Origin: an uncultured Clostridia bacterium
Lineage (GTDB): Bacteria > Bacillota > Clostridia > Christensenellales > Borkfalkiaceae
Length of the DNA stretch: 64,000 nt
Reading direction: 5' to 3'
Assembly: GCA_947589235.1 (NCBI GenBank)
Contig: CANQAX010000001.1
Coordinates: 21,163 to 85,162 of the forward strand
In this document: positions 36,406 through 44,275 of the stretch, piece by piece
Position numbering within the stretch: the stretch's first letter is position 1
Layout of the letters: the number at the start of each line of letters is the position of its first letter
Program-made: the position numbers and the translations under genes
Notes under the pieces: model-generated
Told to the model about the DNA's origin: nothing
Database searches by the model: none
What the model saw: only the letters and a program-made list of their open reading frames with translations

Positions 36406-37845
36406 TTATCTGTTCTTGAATTTCGGATTTTCCGAGATGGGGCGCTCGAACCTGTTCTTCGCGCTCGCGACGGGCGCCTCGGTCGGATAGTTGCCGTCGA
36501 AGCAAGCCGTGCAGAACCCCGTGCCGTCGCCGCCCGTGAGGAAGGCGACATCTGCGAGGTCGAGGTATCCGACGCTGTCCGCCCCGATGATCTCGGCGAT
36601 CTCGGGCACGGAGTGATGGCAGGCGATGAGGTTATCCCGCGAGTCGATATCCGTCCCGTAATAGCACGGGTTGAGGAAGGCGGGAGCGGAGGAGAGCATG
36701 TGGACTTCCTTGGCGCCCGCGTTGCGGAGCATGTGGACGATGCGCGCGCACGTCGTGCCGCGGACGATGCTGTCGTCCACGAGAATGACGCGCTTGCCGT
36801 CGATTGCCGAGCGGAGCACGTTCAGCTTGATGCGCACCCTGTCCTCGCGCGCCGCCTGACCGGGGGCGATGAACGTCCTTCCGATGTACTTATTCTTGAT
36901 GAACCCGATGGCGTACGGAATGCCCGAAGCCTCCGCATAGCCGTAGGCGGCGTCGAGCCCCGAATCGGGGACACCCACGACGACGTCGGCGTCGATCTTG
37001 TACTTCCGCGCGAGGAACCGCCCCGCCTGCTTTCTCGCCTCGTGGACGGACTTCCCCTCGATGACGGAATCGGGGCGGGCGATGTACAGGTACTCGAACA
37101 CGCAGAGGCTCTTCTTCCCGCCGCAGTGCGAGCGGTCGCTCTTGAGCCCGTCCCGCGTGATGACGAGCATCTCGCCGGGGTCGAGCTCGCGGACGAGTTT
37201 CACGCCGATGGCGTCGAGCGCGCAGCTCTCGGAGGCGACGACGTAGGCGCCGTCCTCCCTCTGCCCGTAGCAGAGCGGGTGGAAGCCGTGCGGGTCGCGC
37301 GCGGCGATGAGCTTGGAGGGAGACATCACGACGAGGGAATACGCCCCCTTCAGCCTGTCCATCGCGCCGAGCACCGCCTCCTCGATGGAGCGGGACTTCA
37401 CGCGCTCCTTGGTGATGATGTAGGAGATGACCTCGGTGTCGGTGGTCGTGTGGAAGATGCTCCCCTCGTTCTCGAGCTCGCTGCGGAGCTCGTACGAATT
37501 GACGAGGTTGCCGTTGTGCGCGAGCGCCATGTTGCCCTTTAAGTGGTTGACGACGATGGGCTGGGCGTTCTCCCGCCCGCCGCACCCCGTGGTGGAGTAG
37601 CGGACGTGCCCTATCGCCATGTTGCCCTTCCCGAGGCGGGCGAGGTTGTCCGCCGTGAACACGTCGTTGACGAGCCCCTCGTCCTTGTAGGAAGTGAACA
37701 CGCCGTCGTCGTTGACGACGATGCCCGCCGATTCCTGCCCGCGGTGCTGGAGCGCGAAGAGCGCATAATAGGCGGTGGAGGCGACGTCCTGCTTTTCGGG
37801 CGCGAAGATCCCGAACACGCCGCATTCTTCATGAACCTGTGACAT
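36406..37845 (-). CDS. purF: Amidophosphoribosyltransferase ([4Fe-4S] type)
   Basis: The committed enzyme of purine synthesis: PRPP plus glutamine to phosphoribosylamine. It has 479 residues. A short propeptide precedes Cys8 (EECGVFGIF), the N-terminal nucleophile of the glutaminase domain. The PRPP loop is VILVDDSIVRGTT. Cysteines in KKSLCVFEYLY, NPCYYGT and GFCTACFDGNYP fit the Bacillus-type Fe-S cluster ligands, which implies maturation by cluster insertion and propeptide cleavage. It lies 22 bases before purM. Confidence 0.97.
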   Translation of the reverse strand: MSQVHEECGVFGIFAPEKQDVASTAYYALFALQHRGQESAGIVVNDDGVFTSYKDEGLVNDVFTADNLARLGKGNMAIGHVRYSTTGCGGRENAQPIVVNHLKGNMALAHNGNLVNSYELRSELENEGSIFHTTTDTEVISYIITKERVKSRSIEEAVLGAMDRLKGAYSLVVMSPSKLIAARDPHGFHPLCYGQREDGAYVVASESCALDAIGVKLVRELDPGEMLVITRDGLKSDRSHCGGKKSLCVFEYLYIARPDSVIEGKSVHEARKQAGRFLARKYKIDADVVVGVPDSGLDAAYGYAEASGIPYAIGFIKNKYIGRTFIAPGQAAREDRVRIKLNVLRSAIDGKRVILVDDSIVRGTTCARIVHMLRNAGAKEVHMLSSAPAFLNPCYYGTDIDSRDNLIACHHSVPEIAEIIGADSVGYLDLADVAFLTGGDGTGFCTACFDGNYPTEAPVASAKNRFERPISENPKFKNR

Positions 37846-37878
37846 ATTTTTTCTCCATTCGGGTCCGCGGGGGGCGGA

Positions 37879-38589
37879 TCACTTTCCCGTAACTCTCGCG
37901 AAGATCTCTCTATACGCGTCCTCGACGCCGCCGAGATCGCGGCGGAAGCGGTCCTTGTCGAGCTTCTCGTTGGTCTTGGCGTCCCAGAAGCGGCAGGTGT
38001 CGGGCGAAATTTCGTCCGCGAGCACGATGGTCCCGTCGGGGAGCCGCCCGAACTCAAGCTTGAAGTCGATGAGCTTCACGCCGATGGTGAGGAAGTACTC
38101 CTTGAGGACTTCGTTTACCTTGAAGGCGTACGCCTTGATGGTCTCGATCTCCTTCTTGCTCGCAAGATGAAGGGCGAGCGCGTGATAGGAGTTGATGAGC
38201 GGGTCATGCAGGTCGTCGTTCTTGTAGGAGAACTCGATGGTGGGCTCGTCGAACACGATGCCCTCCTCGACGCCGTAGCGCTTGGCGAACGAGCCCGCGG
38301 AGACGTTGCGGATGATGACCTCGAGCGGCACGATCTTCACCTTCTTCACGACGGTGTCGCGGTCGGAGAGCTCCTTCACGAAATGCGTGGGAACGCCGTG
38401 CTGTTCGAGGAGCTGCATCATCATGTTGGTCATGCGGTTGTTCACGACGCCCTTTCCGACGATGGTCCCCTTCTTGAGCCCGTCGAATGCGGTCGCGTCG
38501 TCCTTGTACGAGACGATGACAAGGTTTTGGTCGGTCGTGGCGAAAACTTTCTTCGCCTTTCCTTCATAGAGCTGCTCTTTCTTTTCCAT
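37879..38589 (-). CDS. purC: SAICAR synthetase
   Basis: Condenses CAIR with aspartate. It has 236 residues, the common bacterial length. Visible motifs are [34 protein letters not shown] and [14 protein letters not shown]. It lies 28 bases after purE and 33 before purF in the same operon. Confidence 0.97.
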   Translation of the reverse strand: MEKKEQLYEGKAKKVFATTDQNLVIVSYKDDATAFDGLKKGTIVGKGVVNNRMTNMMMQLLEQHGVPTHFVKELSDRDTVVKKVKIVPLEVIIRNVSAGSFAKRYGVEEGIVFDEPTIEFSYKNDDLHDPLINSYHALALHLASKKEIETIKAYAFKVNEVLKEYFLTIGVKLIDFKLEFGRLPDGTIVLADEISPDTCRFWDAKTNEKLDKDRFRRDLGGVEDAYREIFARVTGK

Positions 38590-38617
38590 GATATCCTCCT
38601 TAGATTTTCCGCTTTGT

Positions 38618-39112
38618 CTATTTGTTGTATTTCTTCACGAGCGTCATGTCCTTGTCGAGGACCTGTGCCGCCGCGGAAGCGCGCGCACGCATGATCTTCC
38701 CCGTGAGTTCGGGGTCCTCCACCGCGAGGATCTGCGCCGCGAGATACGCCGCGTTCTTCGCGCCGTCGATCCCGACCGTGGCGACGGGGATCCCCGGGGG
38801 CATCATCACCGTGGAGAGGAGCGCGTCCATTCCGCCGAGCCCCCCGCTCTTTACGGGAATGCCGATGACGGGGAGCACGGTGTTCGCCGCGATTGCGCCC
38901 GCGAGGTGCGCCGCCATGCCCGCCGCCGCGATGATGACGCCGAACCCGTTCTGCGCGGCATGCGTCGAGAACGCGCGCGCCTCCACCGGCGTGCGGTGCG
39001 CCGAGTATACGTGCACTTCGTAGGGGATCCCGAATTCATCGAGCACGCCGAACGCCTTTTCGACGACGGGAAGGTCGGAATCCGAGCCCATGACGATGGC
39101 TACCTTCTTCAC
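38618..39112 (-). CDS. purE: N5-carboxyaminoimidazole ribonucleotide mutase
   Basis: Rearranges N5-CAIR to CAIR. It has 164 residues. The start is a GTG at 39112 with CGGAGGTG upstream. Conserved MGSDSD (9-14), YSAHRTP and [11 protein letters not shown] mark the octameric PurE class I fold. It is the first gene of the purine operon, behind a leader of about 120 bases. purK is not present nearby, though class I PurE normally needs it; it must be elsewhere. Confidence 0.95.
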   Translation of the reverse strand: MKKVAIVMGSDSDLPVVEKAFGVLDEFGIPYEVHVYSAHRTPVEARAFSTHAAQNGFGVIIAAAGMAAHLAGAIAANTVLPVIGIPVKSGGLGGMDALLSTVMMPPGIPVATVGIDGAKNAAYLAAQILAVEDPELTGKIMRARASAAAQVLDKDMTLVKKYNK

Positions 39113-39239
39113 GTTTCACCTCCGAAAAAGAAAAGGGGGCAGGTCTTTTCTACGCGAAAAAATCTGCCGTTTCAAGCGAATGTTCCGTTTGATTTCTCCG
39201 CGCCGGGCGGAAAAACACAATTGCCCTTTTCATGACAAT

Positions 39240-39269
39240 ATTATAACAAAAATCCCCCTCTTCCGTCAA
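39240..39269 (-). promoter_or_regulatory. Promoter of the purine operon
   Basis: Minus-strand -35 TTGACG (39264-39269), 18-base spacer, -10 TATAAT (39240-39245). The -35 box lies inside the loop of the upstream gene's terminator hairpin. The leader (about 39113-39233) has a GGCAG...CTGCC hairpin followed by a T-rich tract; no known riboswitch is recognised. Confidence 0.75.
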
Positions 39270-39283
39270 GCGAATGAGGGGGA
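39247..39283 (-). terminator. Terminator of the 252-aa lipoprotein gene
   Basis: Perfect 8-bp stem TCCCCCTC (39276-39283 complement) with GAGGGGGA, a 15-base loop, and TTTTTGTT after it on the minus strand. The loop carries the -35 box of purE. Confidence 0.8.
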
Positions 39284-39298
39284 CTTTTCGGAATGATT

Positions 39299-40057
39299 TT
39301 AGAAGAGACCTTCGACGTCGTCCGCGGGCAGGGCGTTCGTCGGAATGACGACCTGCGTCTTGCCGTAATCGTAGTAATGAAAGACCTCTTCCTCGCCGTT
39401 GGAGACCTTCACCTTGGCATAGGCGAGCTTGCCGCCCGCGAACTTCAGCGTCGCATAGGAGACGGTGTAGCGATTTGCCACCGCTTCCATGGGCGTGTAG
39501 GGAACTTCCACCGTGTCGCCCTCATAGACGTAGGCGTGCGCGGTCTCGTCATAGGTGAACGCGTCGAACTGCCCCGCGAAGTCGTAGGCGACGTAGAGGC
39601 GGAAGGTCATCGCCCATTCCCTGTCCACCTTGTGCTCGTCGCCGCTCAAGTCCACCGTCTCATAGTAGTATGCGTCGCCCACCTTCATGTATTGGGTCGC
39701 CTGCGTTCCGACAACGCGCGCGATCATGTCGTTCGATTCCTCGCCCATGTCGACGAGGAAGCAGAGATCGCACCCGTCCGCCGTCTTTTTGTAGCCGAAG
39801 CTCGTCTCGAGCTCAAACCCCCGCGAGGCGAAATCCACCGTCACGCCCGCGAACGCCTCGTCGGTGAACGCCGCGTTCCACTGCTCCTTTGTCACCTTGT
39901 CCGAGACGAGCGCGTCGAAATCGGTGTCCTTCGTGAGGACGACGGCGGACTCCTCGGGGTTCCCCTCGCCGTTCCCGTTGCCCTTTTCGCCGCACGCCGC
40001 GAGCGCCGTGCATGCCACCGCCGCGCAGAGGACCGCGGCAAAGAATCTTCCCTTCAT
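39299..40057 (-). CDS. Small secreted lipoprotein, unknown function
   Basis: A 252-residue lipoprotein with signal peptide and lipobox LAAC (Cys22). A charged Gly/Asn/Glu linker (23-37) leads to a beta-rich globular part with many Tyr residues and no catalytic motif I recognise. AAGGGAGG precedes the ATG. It has its own promoter, which shares about 20 bases with the purE promoter immediately downstream, and its own terminator. A substrate-binding or envelope role is possible, but nothing in the sequence decides this. Confidence 0.75.
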   Translation of the reverse strand: MKGRFFAAVLCAAVACTALAACGEKGNGNGEGNPEESAVVLTKDTDFDALVSDKVTKEQWNAAFTDEAFAGVTVDFASRGFELETSFGYKKTADGCDLCFLVDMGEESNDMIARVVGTQATQYMKVGDAYYYETVDLSGDEHKVDREWAMTFRLYVAYDFAGQFDAFTYDETAHAYVYEGDTVEVPYTPMEAVANRYTVSYATLKFAGGKLAYAKVKVSNGEEEVFHYYDYGKTQVVIPTNALPADDVEGLF

Positions 40058-40110
40058 TGGTGTTTCCTCCCTTTTGTTTCGTCGTTTGTTGCAACTTTTG
40101 TTGCGACACT

Positions 40111-40138
40111 ATTATAGCGAACCCCCCCCTTCCGTCAA
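40111..40138 (-). promoter_or_regulatory. Promoter of the 252-aa lipoprotein gene
   Basis: Minus-strand -35 TTGACG (40133-40138), 16-base spacer, -10 TATAAT (40111-40116). The sequence GCTTGACGGAAG followed by a G run is shared with the purE promoter. Confidence 0.7.
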
Positions 40139-40189
40139 GCAAATGAAGGAATAAAATGGGACAAATTTTTGCGGAAGGTGAGAGAGCAC

Positions 40190-40305
40190 CTCATTCCACC
40201 CCGCTGAATGTCAGTTACCTCATTCCGAACCCCCGAAGGGGGTGAGTGAATCTGTGAGCATAAGATTCGCTCGGCTCCTTGCGGAGCCTCGGAATGAGGT
40301 TATAA
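40190..40305. repeat. Family IV palindromic element (island 2)
   Basis: Bounded by CCTCATTCC at the left and GGAATGAGG at the right, with an inner CCCCCGAAGGGGG hairpin and a CTCCTTGCGGAG hairpin. A degenerate relative lies at about 32565-32632. No gene is seen. Confidence 0.65.
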
Positions 40306-40327
40306 GCCCACTCGTCCCCCATCTACC

Positions 40328-40418
40328 CACCCCCCCTATCACGCCAAAGCGCGACACGAGGAGCGTAGCGACGGAGCCCCCTCCAGTGGAGGGGATGCCC
40401 GCAAGGGCGGGGGTGGGC
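40328..40418. repeat. Family II palindromic element, short form 1
   Basis: A CCCCCCTATC start, ACGCCAAAGCGCGACACGAG core, nested GGAGGGG and GCCCGCAAGGGC hairpins, and GGGGGTGGG end. The ends CCCACCCCC/GGGGGTGGG are inverted repeats. Confidence 0.75.
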
Positions 40419-40434
40419 GGAGCCTGTCCTACGC

Positions 40435-40534
40435 GTCATTCTGAACCCGCCGATGCCCTTGCGGCGGGTGAAGAATCCCGAAGATGAAAATTCGGACTTC
40501 GTTTATCGGGATTCTTCGTTACGCTCAGAATGAC
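40435..40534. repeat. Family III palindromic element, copy 1
   Basis: 100 bp with terminal inverted repeats GTCATTCTGA and TCAGAATGAC. It contains a CCCGCCG...CGGCGGG hairpin and AGAATCCCGA/TCGGGATTCT arms. Other copies lie at 41165 and 60802. Confidence 0.8.
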
Positions 40535-40650
40535 GCAGAACGCATGCCCTTCTCGTCGCCACTCGTGGAACACACGCCAACCCCCTCCCCTACCCCTCCC
40601 CCTTGGAAAGGGAGAGGGTATAAAAAGAGGCGAAGCGTCATTTGTGTTCC
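40535..40650. other. C-rich mosaic segment of island 2
   Basis: Contains CCCTCCCCTACCCC blocks and a CCCTTTCC-type hairpin (CCCTTGGAAAGGGAGAGGG). The same segment recurs near 60928-60970. No gene is seen. Confidence 0.4.
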
Positions 40651-40741
40651 CACCCCCCCTATCGCGCCAAAGCGCGACATGAGGAGCGTAGCGACGGAGC
40701 CCCCTCCGGTGGAGGGGGTGCCCGCAAGGGCGGGGGTGGGC
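40651..40741. repeat. Family II palindromic element, short form 2
   Basis: Nearly identical to 40328-40418, in the same orientation. Confidence 0.75.
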
Positions 40742-40768
40742 ATATACCGTCACGGCGTACAATAAGAG

Positions 40769-40909
40769 TGTCATGTCGAGCGTAGTCGAGACATCTTAAC
40801 CTTATAGATGAAGCCGAATTCTGCGTCATTAAGCCGTAGATTTCTCGACTTCGCTCCGTACCGCACTCGCCCATTGCTCGTGCGCTACTCCGCTCCGCTC
40901 GAAATGACA
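40769..40909. repeat. Family I palindromic element, copy B
   Basis: 141 bp with terminal repeats TGTCATGTCGAGCG and CGCTCGAAATGACA. It shares both ends with copy A, and its right part (CCATTGCTCGTGCGCTACTC) with copy C at 60529-60708. A TACAAT box lies just before its left end. Confidence 0.8.
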
Positions 40910-40985
40910 GCCTTTGCGGCTCGTGCGCCGCTACGCGTCGTCGAAATGACAGAAACCCCGCGATTCGCTCGCGTTATACCCTATC

Positions 40986-41075
40986 CACCCCCCCTATCGC
41001 GCCAAAGCGCAACACGAGGAGCGTAGCGGCGGAGCCCCCTCCGGTGGAGGGGGTGCCCGCAAGGGCGGGGGTGGG
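40986..41075. repeat. Family II palindromic element, short form 3
   Basis: Third short copy, in the same orientation as the other two, directly followed by the Family III tandem. Confidence 0.75.
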
Positions 41076-41083
41076 CGGAGCCT

Positions 41084-41264
41084 GTCCTACGGGTCATTCT
41101 GAACCCGCTGCTGCCCCTTGTCCTACGCGTCATTCTGAACCCGCTGCTGCCCCTTGTCCTACGCGTCATTCTGAACCCGCCGCTGCCCTTGCGGCGGGTG
41201 AAGAATCCCGAAGATGAAAGTTCGGACTTCGTTTCTCGGGATTCTTCGCTACGCTCAGAATGAC
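41084..41264. repeat. Family III element with a 36-bp tandem amplification
   Basis: A 36-base unit beginning GTCCTACGCGTCATTCTGAA occurs at 41084, 41120 and 41156. The third runs into a complete Family III element (41165-41264). The left end of the element has been amplified in tandem. Confidence 0.8.
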
Positions 41265-41284
41265 GCGGAAAATATGCTTTTCCT

Positions 41285-41321
41285 CGCGCGGATTTTTTGT
41301 GTAGCAAAAGAAATCCGCGCG
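41285..41321 (-). terminator. Hairpin after the SDR gene
   Basis: A perfect 11-bp stem CGCGCGGATTT/AAATCCGCGCG lies just after the SDR stop codon. T runs occur inside the loop side rather than after the stem, so it is a weak terminator candidate. Confidence 0.45.
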
Positions 41322-41325
41322 AAAC

Positions 41326-42165
41326 TTATTTCTGATTAAACTTCTTCCGTACGAGCCAGTCGGTGAGGCGCTCGGGCAGGAGCTTATACAGGTATCGCGC
41401 GGCGCCGTTCTTCCCGCCCGCGACGGAGACGGGGGGCGGATTGCGCTTTTCGGCGAGCTTGATGATCGCTTCCGCGACGAGCGAGGGCTCCATGCCGCCC
41501 TGTTCCATGTTCGCGAGGGCGGCGCTCGCCTTCTTCACCGAGGGAGCATATCCCCCGTTCTCCTCCTCGCCGTACACGCGGCGGTTGTAGGTGAAGTCGG
41601 TCGCCGTGCCGCCGGGCAGGAGCGCGCACACCCGCACGCCGCTTGCGCGGAGTTCCAAGTCGCTCTCCCGCGCGAGCATGCAGAGCGCCGCCTTGGAGGA
41701 GGAATAGAACCCGTCGAAGGGAATGGGCATGTCCCCGCCCAAGGAGCCGACGAGCACCGCCCTCCCGCCCCGCTTTTTCAGGAAGGGCGCGGCGGCGCGG
41801 AGCGCCTCGACGGCGCCGAAGTAGTTGACCTCGAAGAGGTACCTGTAATCCCCGCTCTTCGCGTGTTCCAAGGGCGCCGCCATCGAGAATCCCGCGGAGT
41901 AAACGAGCAGATCGAGGGAGCCCGTCTCCGCGCATGCGCTCCCGATCGCGCGGCTCATCTCCCCCTCCTGCGCGGCGTCGGCGGAGACGGTATGCACCCG
42001 CTCCCCCTTGAATGCCGTCCGCGAGATGTTGTACACGCGGTATCCGCGGGCGAGAAGGCGGAGCGCCGTCTCCCTCCCGATGCCCGAGGACCCCCCCACG
42101 ACGATTGCCGTGCGGCGGGCGGGCTCATGCGCAGGTCCCCTCTTTTCCTCTTCTCTCTCTTCCAT
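41326..42165 (-). CDS. SDR family NAD(P)-dependent oxidoreductase
   Basis: A classical short-chain dehydrogenase/reductase of 279 residues. The Rossmann motif is VVGGSSGIGRETALRL (about 22-37), the structural motif is YSAGFSMA (NAG-like), the catalytic Ser lies in LVGSLGGD, and the Tyr-Lys pair in FYSSSKAALCM. The C terminus ends in a basic KLLPERLTDWLVRKKF segment suggestive of membrane association, as in 3-ketosphinganine-reductase-like or envelope-lipid SDRs. The substrate cannot be assigned. The Shine-Dalgarno is weak. It follows the ZIP transporter gene by 30 bases. Confidence 0.88.
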   Translation of the reverse strand: MEEREEEKRGPAHEPARRTAIVVGGSSGIGRETALRLLARGYRVYNISRTAFKGERVHTVSADAAQEGEMSRAIGSACAETGSLDLLVYSAGFSMAAPLEHAKSGDYRYLFEVNYFGAVEALRAAAPFLKKRGGRAVLVGSLGGDMPIPFDGFYSSSKAALCMLARESDLELRASGVRVCALLPGGTATDFTYNRRVYGEEENGGYAPSVKKASAALANMEQGGMEPSLVAEAIIKLAEKRNPPPVSVAGGKNGAARYLYKLLPERLTDWLVRKKFNQK

Positions 42166-42195
42166 ACCGAACAGTATGGACTTCGGGCGGAAAAT

Positions 42196-42966
42196 TTATC
42201 CGAAGGCGACGTCGAGCGCCATCATCGCGCAGAATCCCGCGACGACGCCGAGCGACGCGAGGGTGCGGTTGCCCGAAAAGCACTCGGGAATGAGCTCGGA
42301 GCAGACGACCGCGATCATCGCCCCCGCCGAGAAGGCGAGCGCCCACGGCATGAGCCCCGCGATGAAGGTAGCCGCCGCCGCGCCGACGAGGCACGAGGGG
42401 ATCTCCACCGCGCCCGAGCCCTGCGAGAAGAGAAAACTTCTCCACGGCGTCACCCCCTTCGCGCGGAGAGGAAAGGCGACGCACATGCCCTCGGGAAAGT
42501 TCTGCACGGCGATGCCGATTGCGAGGAGGACGGCGGAGAGGACGGCTCCCCCCTCCCCCGCGGCGGCGAACGCCACGCCCACCGCCATGCCCTCGGGCAC
42601 GTTGTGCACGGTGACGGCGAAGAAGAGCAGGGCGTTCTGCCCTCCGCCGAGCCCGCGGAACCCCGCCTTTCTCCGCGAGAGAAGGATATCGCACCCGATG
42701 AGAAGGGCGCCGCCCGCAAGAAACCCCGCCGTCGCGGGAACAAATGCGGGAAGGGCGCCCTCCGCCTCGATAGCGGGGAGCAACAGGGAAAAGAAGCTCG
42801 CCGCAAGCATGATCCCCGCCGCCGCCCCCGTGAGAACGGTGAGAACGGTGGACGGGACTTTTTTCGTGAACAGCACGAAGGACGCGCCGAGCGCCGTCGC
42901 TCCGTACATGACAAGGGAGGCGAGGAGCGCCTGCACCCACGCCTCCCGTCCGCAAAACCACTGCAT
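42196..42966 (-). CDS. ZIP family divalent metal transporter
   Basis: A 256-residue membrane protein with about eight hydrophobic helices. The ATG at 42966 is chosen because the transmembrane core starts shortly after it. Helix 4 carries the metal motif VTVHNVPEGMAVG and helix 5 QNFPEGMC, the hallmark pair of GufA/ZupT-like ZIP transporters. Uptake of Zn, Mn or Fe is expected from the family; the exact metal is unknown. It lies between spoIIR and the SDR gene with a 77-base gap from spoIIR. Confidence 0.9.
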   Translation of the reverse strand: MQWFCGREAWVQALLASLVMYGATALGASFVLFTKKVPSTVLTVLTGAAAGIMLAASFFSLLLPAIEAEGALPAFVPATAGFLAGGALLIGCDILLSRRKAGFRGLGGGQNALLFFAVTVHNVPEGMAVGVAFAAAGEGGAVLSAVLLAIGIAVQNFPEGMCVAFPLRAKGVTPWRSFLFSQGSGAVEIPSCLVGAAAATFIAGLMPWALAFSAGAMIAVVCSELIPECFSGNRTLASLGVVAGFCAMMALDVAFG

Positions 42967-43043
42967 TTGTAGAGACCCCCGCCGCCCCGCATGCACGGTG
43001 CGGTCGCTCCATCGTATGCAGCCGATTCGCCGCCGCGTGATAT

Positions 43044-43568
43044 CTATTCGTAAAAGGAGCGGATGATCTCGGCGATCTTGCTTCGATATACGATGTTCCC
43101 GTTCCCCTCCGAAAAGCAGAGCGGGGGATACACCACGCACCACCAGTTGTCCCCCGTCCCCGTGCCGAGCTCGAGAATGAGCGCGTCGTACACACCCGCC
43201 GCGAGCGTCGCCCGTTCATAGACGCGGGTGGGAAATTCCTCCCGCTTGAGGCTCGCCCGAGCGCCGTAACAAAATCCGTGTTCGGCGAGCACGCGCTCCG
43301 CGACCCGCTCGATTTCGGGAAGTTCGCGCCCGATGAGCGCCATCGCGTCCTCCTTCGTTTCGCAGCCCGAGATCTCGGGGGTGAGGAAGGTCACGACCGC
43401 GTCGCGCACCCTATATTTGACTTCCTGATCTTCCTGCGAGTTGGAGTTGGCGCGGATATGGACGCGCAGATATGCCTCCGCTCCCCCCGCCGTCTCCCGC
43501 TTCCCGAATCCGAGCGCGAGCCCCGCAATTGCAGCGATGATAACCGTGCACACCAAGAATTTCTTCAT
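43044..43568 (-). CDS. spoIIR: Stage II sporulation protein R
   Basis: A secreted forespore signal that triggers processing of pro-SigmaE through SpoIIGA. It has 174 residues. An N-terminal signal/anchor (4-22) precedes the family core: LRVHIRANSNSQEDQ, KYRVRDAVV, and near the end GTGDNWWCVVYPPLCF, which is diagnostic. Its Shine-Dalgarno GGAGGT is buried in the 3' arm of a hairpin. It is good evidence that this organism sporulates or descends from spore formers. In the family the gene is under SigmaF. Confidence 0.95.
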   Translation of the reverse strand: MKKFLVCTVIIAAIAGLALGFGKRETAGGAEAYLRVHIRANSNSQEDQEVKYRVRDAVVTFLTPEISGCETKEDAMALIGRELPEIERVAERVLAEHGFCYGARASLKREEFPTRVYERATLAAGVYDALILELGTGTGDNWWCVVYPPLCFSEGNGNIVYRSKIAEIIRSFYE

Positions 43569-43574
43569 AAAAAC

Positions 43575-43601
43575 ACCTCCGCGTCCTTCTTGCGCGGAGG
43601 T
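43575..43601 (-). promoter_or_regulatory. Hairpin that terminates the upstream gene and buries the spoIIR ribosome site
   Basis: On the transcript ACCTCCGCG (43593-43601) pairs perfectly with CGCGGAGGT (43575-43583), followed by GTTTTT and the spoIIR ATG. The 3' arm contains the Shine-Dalgarno. A GTATA (43624-43628) upstream resembles a SigmaF -35 box. Confidence 0.65.
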
Positions 43602-43630
43602 TATGGACAGCTTTTCGCCCGTTTATACCT

Positions 43631-44275
43631 TCATTTTCCCGCCGCGAGGCGGTAGCTCTTCTCCAAGAGGGGAACGAGCTCGCCCATGGAGAAGCTCCCG
43701 TCGAGGAGCACCGTGCACCAGTGCTTCTTGTTCATGTGCCAGCCGCGAAAGAACTTCGCGCCGTCAACGAGGCGGTCGAGCTCGGCGGGCTCCATTCGGA
43801 AGTCGAGAATGGGCGTGTCGCCGCTCTCGAGCCCGAGCTTCTTCCGCTCCACCCTGCCCACGAGGGCATACCACTTGCGGTTGTCCTTTCTCCGCCAGAT
43901 CGCGTAGTCGGGATATTGCTCCCACAAAAATTCGGGCTCGTCGCCGTATGTCTTCAAAAGATAGTCGGCGAGCTGTGCGGCGGCAGCCTCGGGGAAGAGC
44001 ACCTCGGGAAAACACGCGGAGCGAATCCTTTCCGTCTCCCGCGCGAACTCCTCGCGCACCCGCCCGACGAACTCCCCCGCGGCATCCTCGACGCGGTGCA
44101 GGACGTAGGGCTCCCCCGAGAGCGGGTCCCAGAGCTCCGTCTCTTCCTTCTCGGGCGTGACGCGCATGCGGAAAAGCAGCCCGCACGGGAGCTGTTTTTC
44201 GAGCGAAAACCCCACCCCGTCCGCACAAAACCCGTATTTGAGAAGGGCGGTTTCGTCGTACCGTTTCCCGTTCAT
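43631..44275 (-). CDS. MmcQ/YjbR family protein
   Basis: A 214-residue protein. The C-terminal half (about 100-214) matches the MmcQ/YjbR family (CyaY-like DNA-binding fold): KTYGDEPEFLWEQYPDYAIWRR, KWYALVGRVER and FFRGWHMNKKHWCTVLLDG. The N-terminal half (1-90) is a less conserved extension seen in clostridial members. Its ATG overlaps the mnmA stop (ATGA), so it is translationally coupled to mnmA. The precise function is unknown. Confidence 0.85.
   Translation of the reverse strand: MNGKRYDETALLKYGFCADGVGFSLEKQLPCGLLFRMRVTPEKEETELWDPLSGEPYVLHRVEDAAGEFVGRVREEFARETERIRSACFPEVLFPEAAAAQLADYLLKTYGDEPEFLWEQYPDYAIWRRKDNRKWYALVGRVERKKLGLESGDTPILDFRMEPAELDRLVDGAKFFRGWHMNKKHWCTVLLDGSFSMGELVPLLEKSYRLAAGK

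Noticed and set aside
39113..39233. A purine or ZTP riboswitch before purE
   Set aside because: The conserved aptamer cores of these classes could not be found. Only a simple hairpin with a T-rich tail is present.
40140..41325. Short open frames in repeat island 2 as possible genes
   Set aside because: They are made of the palindromic repeat families, recur in all three islands in various frames, and lack ribosome sites.
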